Below are positions 1 to 6,845 of a DNA stretch of 53,280 nucleotides, in pieces. The notes below the pieces were generated by a model. That model worked only from the letters and a program-made list of their open reading frames with translations, was not told where the DNA came from and searched no databases. Each line of letters starts with the position of its first letter. Position 1 is the first letter of the stretch. The translations under genes and the position numbers were made by a program. Origin of the DNA: Gammaproteobacteria bacterium (GTDB taxonomy: Bacteria > Pseudomonadota > Gammaproteobacteria > Ga0077536); NCBI GenBank assembly GCA_030429865.1, contig JAUIFX010000005.1:1-53280 (forward strand), given 5' to 3'.

Positions 1-995
1 AACGGGCGCGCCAGCGGCTCGCCGACGAAAACGCCCTGGCCGGGCCACTGCACGCTCTTCCAGTAGGCTTCGATCAGCGTGTCACCATTGATGTAGCGCC
101 CCATCACGATTGCCGGGTCGGGGAACTTCTGCGGGTAGTTGCACGGTTCGACCACGGTGCCATAGGTGCCGGTCGCGCCGGCCTCGATCCAGGCCAGGAT
201 GCTCATCTGCCTGGTGCCGTCGAGCACGCCGCCGGTCGACGTCAGGTGATCGGCAATCGCACCCGGGCGGAAGCTCACGGTGTCGAGTGCGGGTACCCGG
301 CGCGCGCCGATGAAATAGAACAGGATGTCGTGACGGTCGCGCACGGCGTCGTCGTGCAGCAGCACCGTATTCTGCCAGCGTCCGAACAGGCGGTGCGCGA
401 GCTCGAAGCGCGGTGCCCGCGTGTTGCGATGCCGGTCCGGGGTGATGATCAGGTAGGCCGTTCCCGGTGGGTTGGTACCGTCGGCGGCGACACCGCGGTC
501 GACCAGTTCGCGCGCGCCAGGCCGCGAGCGCGCGGCGAGCAGCATCGCCGGACGCATGCCGTGATCGCGCCAGGGCGTCGCCGAGCTCGAGCCGAAATAG
601 GCACTCGGCGCGGTCGCCTTGCAGCCGACGGCGCAGTAACGCTCGTCGAAGCCGAGGGCGAACGCGCTGGTGACCGACATGCAACCGACGCGGTAGGGCC
701 GCGTCCAGGCCAGTGCCAGCGCCTGGATGTCGTCGCCGAGACGCGTTTCGAGGTCGCGCTGCACGCGGCGGAAGCGGTCGACGGGCATGGTCGCCTGCCC
801 TGTATCGACATCGACGGCGATGACGTTGTCGCGCGGGATGCCGCGGCGGGTCGCGTAGTAGCCGGCGAGCACGCGGCTGTCGTTGTCACCGGCAGCGTAG
901 AGCACGGCGAGACTGCCCGTATCGACGGCCGCGCCGGGACGCGCCAGCACCGCGAGCAGCAAGCCGCAACACAGTCGGACCCGGCGCCACGTCAC
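1..995 (-). CDS. TIGR03790-type exported protein of exosortase genomes (3' end outside window)
   Basis: Function unknown. About 331 codons are visible and the C-terminus lies outside the window. The GTG start at 995 is chosen because GAGGGA (1007-1002) sits 6 bases upstream. It gives a signal peptide (Arg-rich start, then CCGLLLAVLARPGAA) followed by a globular domain. Visible features are YYATRRGIPRDNVIAVD near residues 47-63, a Cys pair in RYCAVGCKAT, and a late stretch ending VFVGEPLARP. These match my recollection of TIGR03790, a family seen only in species that also carry exosortase (the PEP-CTERM sorting enzyme). Two PEP-CTERM-like proteins elsewhere in the window (25532-30802, 46083-46718) support that setting. 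It follows the VWA gene by 43 bases on the same strand and is probably co-transcribed with it. The family assignment is from recall of motifs, not a search. Confidence 0.75.
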   Translation of the reverse strand, partial: MTWRRVRLCCGLLLAVLARPGAAVDTGSLAVLYAAGDNDSRVLAGYYATRRGIPRDNVIAVDVDTGQATMPVDRFRRVQRDLETRLGDDIQALALAWTRPYRVGCMSVTSAFALGFDERYCAVGCKATAPSAYFGSSSATPWRDHGMRPAMLLAARSRPGARELVDRGVAADGTNPPGTAYLIITPDRHRNTRAPRFELAHRLFGRWQNTVLLHDDAVRDRHDILFYFIGARRVPALDTVSFRPGAIADHLTSTGGVLDGTRQMSILAWIEAGATGTYGTVVEPCNYPQKFPDPAIVMGRYINGDTLIEAYWKSVQWPGQGVFVGEPLARP

Positions 996-1038
996 CTGCA
1001 GTCCCTCGGAGCGGCCAGGGGGAGGGCGGGCAGCGCGC

Positions 1039-2223
1039 TCAGTGCGCTTTCTTCAGGGCCTTCATCGCGCGCTCGAGGCCGTCCATGGTGAGCGGGAACA
1101 TGCGGTCCGACATCAACTCCTTGACCATGCCGATGGACGGGATGTGACCCCAGTATTCCTCGGGCTGCGGGTTGAGCCAGACGGCGTAGGGAAACACCGC
1201 CATCAGCCGTGCCATCCAGGTCGCACCCGCTTCCTCGTTCCAGTGCTCGACGCTGCCGCCGACGGCCATGATCTCGTAGGGGCTCATGGTCGCATCGCCG
1301 ACGAACACCATCTTGTGATCGGCGCCGTAGGTGTGCATGACCTGGCTGGTCGGCACCCGCACGTTGGCGCGCAGGTTGTTGTCGCGCCACACGGATTCGT
1401 AGAGGAAATTGTGGAAGTAGTAGTGTTCGAGGTGTTTGAACTCGGCGCGTGCGGCGGAGAACAGTTCCTCGCACACCTTGACGTACGGATCCATCGAGCC
1501 GCCGACGTCGAGGAACAGCAGCACCTTCACCGCGTTGTGGCGCTCCGGCACCATCTTGATGTCGAGCAGCCCGGCATTGCGTGCCGTCGAGCGGATGGTG
1601 TCGTCGAGGTCGAGCTCTTCGGCGGCGCCGTCGCGCGCGAAGCGGCGCAGCTGGCGCAGGGCGATCTTGATGTTGCGCGTGCCGAGCTGGACGGAATCGT
1701 CGAGGTTGCGGAAATCGCGGCGGTCCCACACTTTCACGGCGCGCCCCTGGCGGCCTTCCTCCTGGCCGATGCGCACGCCCTCGGGGTTGTAACCGTGGGC
1801 GCCGAACGGCGAGGTGCCGCCGGTGCCGATCATCTTGTTGCCGCCGTGGTGTTCCTTCTTCTGTTCGGCGAGACGCTCGCGCAGCGTCTCCATGAGTTTT
1901 TCCCAGCCGCCGAGCGACTCGATCTGCGCCTTCTCCTCCTCGGTGAGGTTGAGTTCCTTCTGCGCGCGCAGCCATTCGAGGGGAATTTCACCGAAGATTT
2001 CGTCGAACAGCATCTCCTGGCCGCGGAAGTGTTCGCCGAAGACCTGGTCGAACCGATCGAAGTAGCGTTCGTCCTTGACCAGCGCGGCGCGCGCGAGGTA
2101 GTAGAAGCTGTCGATACTGAATCCGGCAACGCGCGCTTCGAGCGCGCCGAGCAGGCTCAGGTACTCGGTGATCGAGACCGGGATGTCGACCTTGCGCAGC
2201 TTGTAGAAGAGCTCAGTTAGCAC
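1039..2223 (-). CDS. CoxE-like VWA-domain protein, partner of MoxR ATPase
   Basis: A 394-residue cytoplasmic protein. The N-terminal helical part (LTELFYKLRKVDIPVSITEY) is typical of CoxE-like proteins. The C-terminal half is a von Willebrand A fold with the metal-site sequence LFLDVGGSMDPY, the Gly-containing MIDAS variant seen in this family. A charged middle segment contains the Gly-rich stretch GGNKMIGTGGTSPFG. The GTG start at 2223 overlaps the 3' end of the MoxR gene by 11 bases, so translation is probably coupled. MoxR-VWA pairs are known as chaperone-like systems that activate or insert metal cofactors into client proteins. The client here is not identifiable, and the next gene downstream (TIGR03790-type) is one candidate. 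Family assignment is secure; the role is inferred. Confidence 0.9.
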   Translation of the reverse strand: MLTELFYKLRKVDIPVSITEYLSLLGALEARVAGFSIDSFYYLARAALVKDERYFDRFDQVFGEHFRGQEMLFDEIFGEIPLEWLRAQKELNLTEEEKAQIESLGGWEKLMETLRERLAEQKKEHHGGNKMIGTGGTSPFGAHGYNPEGVRIGQEEGRQGRAVKVWDRRDFRNLDDSVQLGTRNIKIALRQLRRFARDGAAEELDLDDTIRSTARNAGLLDIKMVPERHNAVKVLLFLDVGGSMDPYVKVCEELFSAARAEFKHLEHYYFHNFLYESVWRDNNLRANVRVPTSQVMHTYGADHKMVFVGDATMSPYEIMAVGGSVEHWNEEAGATWMARLMAVFPYAVWLNPQPEEYWGHIPSIGMVKELMSDRMFPLTMDGLERAMKALKKAH

Positions 2224-3070
2224 CCGTACGCCTCGACATGAACACGAGCCGCTCGAACAGGTGCATGTCCTGTTCGTTCTTCAGCAGCGCGCCGTAGAGT
2301 TTCGGAATCGCCTTGCGCGAGTCCTTGTCGCGCAGCGCTTCCGGCGGGATGTCCTCGGCCACGAGCAGCTTGATCCAGTCGAGCAGCTCCGAGGTCGAGG
2401 GGCGCTTTTTCAGGCCCGGGATGTCGCGCAGTTCGAAGAAGCATTCGAGCGCTTCGGCGAGCAGGCGCTTCTTGATGTCCGGGTAGTGGACCTTGACGAT
2501 GGAATCCATCGTCTCGGCGTCCGGGAACGCGATGTAGTGGAAGAAGCAGCGGCGCAGGAAGGCGTCGGGCAGCTCCTTCTCGTTGTTGCTGGTGATGATG
2601 ATGATCGGGCGGTGCTCGGCCTTGATGGTCTGCTTGGTCTCGTAGACGAAGAACTCCATGCGGTCGAGTTCCTGCAGCAGGTCGTTCGGGAACTCGATAT
2701 CGGCCTTGTCGATCTCGTCGATCAGCAGCACCGGCTGCACGTCCGACTCGAATGCCTCCCACAGCTTGCCGCGCACGATGTAGTTGCTGATGTCGTGAAC
2801 CTTGTCATCGCCGAGCTGCGAATCGCGCAGGCGTGCGACGGCATCGTATTCGTAGAGGCCCTGGGCGGCCTTGGTGGTGGACTTGATGTGCCATTGGATG
2901 AGCGGACGGTCGAGCGAGCGCGCGACTTCCTCGGCGAGCATCGTCTTGCCGGTGCCTGGCTCGCCCTTGACCAGCAGCGGCCGCTGGAGGGTGACGGCAG
3001 CGTTGACCGCCATCATCAGATCTTCAGTTACGATGTACGTGTCCGTACCGGTGAAGCGTTGGTTAGACAT
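2213..3070 (-). CDS. MoxR-family AAA+ ATPase
   Basis: 285 residues from ATG at 3070; a GTG three codons upstream (3079) is possible but has no better ribosome site. A single AAA+ domain shows Walker A GEPGTGKT, Walker B VLLIDEIDKAD, and the sensor-1 region IIITSNNEKELPDAFLRRC. MoxR ATPases remodel client proteins, usually together with a VWA-domain partner, and that partner is encoded immediately downstream with an 11-base overlap. The start codon lies only 40 bases from that of the divergent Sel1-repeat gene, so the two promoters must overlap. Length and motifs are normal for the family, with no sign of damage. Confidence 0.93.
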   Translation of the reverse strand: MSNQRFTGTDTYIVTEDLMMAVNAAVTLQRPLLVKGEPGTGKTMLAEEVARSLDRPLIQWHIKSTTKAAQGLYEYDAVARLRDSQLGDDKVHDISNYIVRGKLWEAFESDVQPVLLIDEIDKADIEFPNDLLQELDRMEFFVYETKQTIKAEHRPIIIITSNNEKELPDAFLRRCFFHYIAFPDAETMDSIVKVHYPDIKKRLLAEALECFFELRDIPGLKKRPSTSELLDWIKLLVAEDIPPEALRDKDSRKAIPKLYGALLKNEQDMHLFERLVFMSRRTGAN

Positions 3071-3110
3071 GGGGTCCACGATTCAGAAGGGCCAAGGGGC
3101 ATTGTAAAAC

Positions 3111-3962
3111 ATGGCCGCTCGCTTGACTCAAACGCGGGCCGCCCGGCGCGCCGCTGCCGCGGCACTGGTGTTGCTCGCGCTCGCGGCCGCGGCGGGTACG
3201 GACGCCGGCACGCCGGCGGACGAGGAGACCGCGGCGGCCATCGCCGCCTTTCGTGCCGGCGACCACGGCGGCGCGGTCGCGCGCCTGCGCGGGCCGGCCG
3301 CGCAAGGGGATGCCGACGCGCAGTTCTATCTCGGCCTCGCCTACGCCAAGGGCTGGGGCGTGATCGCCGACGTCGAGCGCGCGCGTCTCTACTACGAACG
3401 CGCGGCAGCGGCCGGGCACGCCAAGGCCCAGGTCAACCTCGCCCTGTCGCTGGCCGAGGCGGGCGAGGCGGAGGCCGCGCGCGCCTGGCTCGAGCGCGCC
3501 GCGCAACAGGGCGATGGGCGCGCCGCCCACCAGCTCGGCCTGATGCACTACCGCGGCGTCGGCGGCCCGCGCGACTTCGCCGCGGCGCGGCTGTGGTGGC
3601 AGCAGGGCGCCACGCAGGGCAGTGCCGAAGCCGCGTTCAACCTCGGCATCGTGCACCGGCGCGGACTCGGCGTGGCGCCGGACCGCGAGGCAGCGCTCGA
3701 ATGGTGGCTCAAGGCCGCCTACGGCGGTTTGCCCGCGGCGCAGAACGCGGTCGGCGCCGCGTACCAGAACGGGGACGGCGCGCCCTTCGACCTGCGCGAA
3801 GCCTGGGCCTGGTTCCGCCTCGCCGGCGCAGGCGGTCTGGACGTCGCGCGCCTCAACGCGGAACTCGTCGCGGCGCGTCTCGACGCCGCGGCGCAGGCGC
3901 AGGCCGAGGAGCGGCTCGCCGCGCTGCGGGCGCGCATCACCGCGATCGACGGCGTCCCTTAG
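3111..3962 (+). CDS. Exported Sel1-like repeat protein
   Basis: 283 residues. An Arg-rich N-terminus and Ala/Leu hydrophobic core (AAAAALVLLALAAAAG) form a probable signal peptide. The rest is a solenoid of Sel1-like (SLR) repeats. Repeat signatures include AQFYLGLAYAKGWGV, AAHQLGLMHYRGVG, AAFNLGIVHRRGLG and AQNAVGAAYQNGDG, about 36 residues apart, giving roughly five repeats. SLR proteins act as protein-protein adaptors, often in envelope or signalling complexes; the partner is unknown. ATG at 3111 has AAGGGG (3094-3099) upstream at a somewhat long spacing. The gene is divergent from moxR and convergent with the coiled-coil gene at 4018-6297, with a hairpin between. Confidence 0.88.
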   Translation: MAARLTQTRAARRAAAAALVLLALAAAAGTDAGTPADEETAAAIAAFRAGDHGGAVARLRGPAAQGDADAQFYLGLAYAKGWGVIADVERARLYYERAAAAGHAKAQVNLALSLAEAGEAEAARAWLERAAQQGDGRAAHQLGLMHYRGVGGPRDFAAARLWWQQGATQGSAEAAFNLGIVHRRGLGVAPDREAALEWWLKAAYGGLPAAQNAVGAAYQNGDGAPFDLREAWAWFRLAGAGGLDVARLNAELVAARLDAAAQAQAEERLAALRARITAIDGVP

Positions 3963-3970
3963 CCGCTGCC

Positions 3971-3991
3971 GGCGCGGCGCTTCGCGGCGCC
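3971..3991. terminator. Hairpin between convergent genes
   Basis: GGCGC (3971-3975) pairs with GCGCC (3987-3991), and GCG (3977-3979) pairs with CGC (3983-3985), around a single G-G mismatch and a CTT loop. It lies in the 55-base gap between two convergent stop codons. There is no U-tract, so it may end transcription only weakly or protect 3' ends. Confidence 0.4.
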
Positions 3992-4017
3992 CGACGAGAC
4001 GATCTCCCGGCGCTGGT

Positions 4018-6297
4018 TCAGCGCCCGCGCAGCTGGGCCTCGATGTCGTCGAGGAGGCTGCGCGTGTTGGACGCGTGCTCTTCGCGAGCCGCGTCGGCGC
4101 GTGCCCGGATGCGCGCGATCATGTCTTTCTGGCGGGCCAGGGCATCGCGCTGCTGGGTGGATTGCTGCAGGCGATCCTGTTCTTCGACCCAGTCCGCCAG
4201 CTCGCGTTGCAGCAGCAGGTCGATGTCTTCGGCAGTGCCGTAGGTTCGCTCGAGCTCCTGGCGGTTGTCGTGCGCCGCCGCCGCGGCTGCCGACTCGGCG
4301 GCGCGGGCCTGTTGCAGTTCGCGCTGTGCGGCGTTCGCGCGCTGCTCGACTTCGACGAGGCTCGGCCCCGTAGCCGGGCTGGCCGCGGATCGCGCCGCGG
4401 ACAGCGCTCGTTCGGCCTCGGCACGGGCGGATTCCGCGGCTTCGCGTGCCCGCACGGCCTCGGCGCGCTGGGCGTCGAGGCGCAGCGCCTCGGCCTGCAG
4501 GCGTGCACGCTCCTGTTCCAGCGCGGCCTGGTAGGCCTGCTTGAGACGCTGCTGTTCGGCTTCGAACTGGGCCTGCAGCGCTGCCGCCTCCGCGCGCGCG
4601 GAGCGTTCCGCACTGCGCGCCGCCTCGCGCTCGACGCGTGCTTGCTCGAGTTCCTCGGTGGCGCGCAGAAACGCCTGTTCGAACTTGCGCCGCTCGCGCG
4701 CGAGTTCCTCGCGCAGCTGTTCGCGCAGCGCAGCCTCGCGGTCTACGCGGCTGGCCTCGAGGCGCTCGGTCTGGTCCTGGTAGAGGGCTTCGAGACGGCG
4801 ACGTTCGGCCTCCATGCTGGCCTGTGCACGCGCTTCCGCCGCGCGCAGACGTTCCTCCGCGTCGGCTTCGAGGCGTGCGGCATCGGCGCTGATCGCCTCG
4901 CGTTCGGCGTCAACGGCCTCGCGCTCGGCGTCGAGCGCCTCGCGCACGCGTGCCGTTTCGGCAAGCTGGTCGTGCAGCCGCGCTGCTTCGGCGGCGAGGC
5001 GTTCGCGCTCCGCGTCGAGCTTCTCGCGGACCACGCGCTCGGCGTCCGCCTTCATGCTCGCCGCCTCGGCCATCATGCGGCGCGCCGTCGCGATGGTCTC
5101 CTCGGCGGCACCGCTCGCCGGCGGGGGCGCCGCTGCGGGAGCGTCGTGCGCGGCGGGGGTGCCGGTCTCGGGGGCGGATGCGCCGGTGCCGGCGGCGTCC
5201 GGAATGGCCGCGTCGCGCAGCGGCGCCGCCGCCGGCCGGGCGCCGCGTTCGGCGACCGCGCCATCGACCACGTAGCAGGCGTCGAAACCGTGGCCGGCAA
5301 GCAGGAAAGCGGCCGATGAGCTGCGGCCGCCGGTATCGCAGTAGGCCACGTAGGACACGGCCGGGTCGAGTTCGGACATGCGCATGCGCAGCATGCCGAG
5401 CGGGATATTGAGGCTGTCGGGCAGGCCGTTGTGGGCGTGCTCGTCCTCGAAGCGCACGTCGAGCCAGCGCGCCCCGGCCGCCACGCGCCGTTCCGCCTCG
5501 GCGAGGTCGACGGCGTCGAGCAGCGGCGCCTTGATCAGGCGCGCGAAGTCCTCCTTGGTCAGGCGCGCGAGCGCGCCGTCGCTGAGCATGCGCACCGTGG
5601 CGTTGCGGGTGGCGTCGGAGACCAGCGCCTCTTCGCCGAAGGTGTCTCCGGGGCCGAGCTCGGCGAGCTTGATGGGGCGCCCGCGTGCGCCGGCACGCAC
5701 GACCTCGCAGTGGCCCGACTGGACGACGTAATAGTAGTCCCCCGGCTCGCCCTGGCGGACGATGTCCTGGCCGGCCGTCACGTCAATCGATTCGAGCGTG
5801 TCGAGCAGGGTCTGCACGTTCGACGGCGGAACGCGCGTGAAGAGATCCGATTGCAGCAGCGTGACCAGCCAGTCGTCAGTGCTGTCGACTTCCACCACCT
5901 CGATGTCCGCGGCGCCGGTACCGGTCGCCGGCAGCGCTGGGCTGTCGGTGCTGAGCAGCTGCTCGAGCAGGCTGCGGCGCAGCCCGAGAACCAGCGCCGG
6001 CCCGGTCGCGACGGCCGACATCTGGCGGGGCTGCAGCTGGGCGAGCGGTTGGAACGAGGCTGCCTCGCCGCCGACCACGCGTTTGATCAGCGAGCCGTCG
6101 GCGTGCATCTCGATGGTGCCCTCGAGCACGTAGTAGGTGTAGTCGTCGCGATCGCCCTGCGCAAAGAGCTGTTGCTTCTTGCGCAGTTCGAACAACGCCG
6201 CCTGCGCGAGCAGGCGGCGCTGGCGTTCGGCCGGCAGCTTGTTCAGGGGCACGAGGTACCCGGCGCGAGATTCGAGCAGGGCGTTTTCGGCAGCCAT
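4018..6297 (-). CDS. Double cNMP-binding / rhodanese / long coiled-coil protein (paralog 1)
   Basis: 759 residues, cytoplasmic (no signal or membrane segment). Two cyclic-nucleotide-binding (Crp-like) domains lie at about 15-115 and 150-255. The second has a near-canonical phosphate-binding cassette, FGEEAL (220-225) with TRNATV (Arg231). The first is degenerate and carries PLAQLQPRQMSA (84-95). A rhodanese domain (about 265-350) has a Cys320 loop CDTGGRS, so the catalytic Cys is present. A Pro/Ala linker follows, then about 350 residues of Ala/Glu/Arg-rich heptads predicted as one continuous coiled coil. The C-terminal 70 residues resemble those of the divergent paralog at 6846-9758. No DNA-binding HTH is visible, so this is not a Crp-type transcription factor. 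It lies 31 bases downstream of the DUF465 gene on the same strand. Domain calls are solid; function is unknown, perhaps a second-messenger-responsive scaffold. Confidence 0.88.
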   Translation of the reverse strand: MAAENALLESRAGYLVPLNKLPAERQRRLLAQAALFELRKKQQLFAQGDRDDYTYYVLEGTIEMHADGSLIKRVVGGEAASFQPLAQLQPRQMSAVATGPALVLGLRRSLLEQLLSTDSPALPATGTGAADIEVVEVDSTDDWLVTLLQSDLFTRVPPSNVQTLLDTLESIDVTAGQDIVRQGEPGDYYYVVQSGHCEVVRAGARGRPIKLAELGPGDTFGEEALVSDATRNATVRMLSDGALARLTKEDFARLIKAPLLDAVDLAEAERRVAAGARWLDVRFEDEHAHNGLPDSLNIPLGMLRMRMSELDPAVSYVAYCDTGGRSSSAAFLLAGHGFDACYVVDGAVAERGARPAAAPLRDAAIPDAAGTGASAPETGTPAAHDAPAAAPPPASGAAEETIATARRMMAEAASMKADAERVVREKLDAERERLAAEAARLHDQLAETARVREALDAEREAVDAEREAISADAARLEADAEERLRAAEARAQASMEAERRRLEALYQDQTERLEASRVDREAALREQLREELARERRKFEQAFLRATEELEQARVEREAARSAERSARAEAAALQAQFEAEQQRLKQAYQAALEQERARLQAEALRLDAQRAEAVRAREAAESARAEAERALSAARSAASPATGPSLVEVEQRANAAQRELQQARAAESAAAAAAHDNRQELERTYGTAEDIDLLLQRELADWVEEQDRLQQSTQQRDALARQKDMIARIRARADAAREEHASNTRSLLDDIEAQLRGR

Positions 6298-6328
6298 GAT
6301 CCGTGTGGGGCGCGGCGCGGGCCCGGCC

Positions 6329-6535
6329 TCAGGCGTCGAGATCCGGGATCAGCCGACTCTTCAGACGCGTGATCTGGTCCTTGAGCAGCAGCTTGCGTTT
6401 CTTCATGCGTGTCACCATCAACTGGTCGACCGCGCCCCCCAGCGTCAGGTTCGCGACCACCTCGTCGAGCTCGCGATGTTCGCTCTGCAATTCGATGATG
6501 CGACGCTGAATGGATTTGACGTCTTCGTCCGACAC
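6329..6535 (-). CDS. DUF465 (YdcH-like) small helical protein
   Basis: 68 residues from a GTG start at 6535. The sequence is a helical hairpin of charged heptads (VKSIQRRIIELQSEHRELDE, then RMKKRKLLLKDQITRLKSRL). The conserved LKKRKLxLKDxI-like segment is the signature of the DUF465/YdcH family. The biochemical role of the family is not established. It is the first gene of a two-gene minus-strand unit with the cNMP-rhodanese-coiled-coil gene 31 bases downstream. Its 5' side faces the promoter region of the divergent paralog. Because it is itself a short coiled coil, it could associate with the long coiled coils encoded on either side, but that is inference. Confidence 0.88.
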   Translation of the reverse strand: MSDEDVKSIQRRIIELQSEHRELDEVVANLTLGGAVDQLMVTRMKKRKLLLKDQITRLKSRLIPDLDA

Positions 6536-6652
6536 CCTGGCCAGAACTCCGCTGCCTTGCTGGGAGGTCGCATTCTACGCCGATTCGTCGTGTTGCGGCG
6601 CGTCGGATCGGGGCGCTCCGTGCGATCCCTGCCGGGCAGGTGGCGCCGGCCG

Positions 6653-6668
6653 GGTGACGCCGGTCACA
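6653..6668. promoter_or_regulatory. CRP-like box, distal
   Basis: GGTGA-N6-TCACA matches 9 of the 10 conserved positions of TGTGA-N6-TCACA. Its centre is about 102 bases before the inferred start of transcription of the gene at 6846. It also contains the shorter dyad GTGAC-N4-GTCAC. No footprint or matrix score is available. Confidence 0.5.
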
Positions 6669-6695
6669 TTCGCCGCACCGCGCCCGGCGCGCTTG

Positions 6696-6711
6696 CGTGA
6701 CGGCCTTCACA
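6696..6711. promoter_or_regulatory. CRP-like box, proximal
   Basis: CGTGA-N6-TCACA matches 9 of the 10 conserved CRP/Vfr positions. Its centre is 43 bases from the distal box, close to four helical turns. It lies about 59 bases before the inferred transcription start at about 6762, near the class I activation position. Confidence 0.5.
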
Positions 6712-6725
6712 CTTGCCGCGGCCGG

Positions 6726-6755
6726 TTCATGAATCGTTCAGGCAAGGCTTATAGT
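6726..6755 (+). promoter_or_regulatory. Candidate promoter of the 970-residue cNMP protein gene
   Basis: TATAGT at 6750-6755 is a good -10 element. The matching -35 region (TTCATG, 6726-6731, 18-base spacer) is poor. This is what is expected of a promoter that depends on an activator such as CRP. Confidence 0.4.
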
Positions 6756-6845
6756 CTGGACAGGGTACAGCCGACAACGCACTCATCGGCAACCCTGGCG
6801 GCACGATGACCCGGTAAGCCGGCATGCCCCCAAGTGCGAGGATTC

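Larger units (their letters stand above)
6536..6845. other. Divergent regulatory region, 310 bases, no gene
   Basis: Separates the DUF465/paralog-1 unit (minus) from paralog 2 (plus). It holds two CRP-like dyads (6653-6668, 6696-6711) and a TATAGT -10 element (6750-6755). No reading frame here looks protein coding. Confidence 0.6.
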
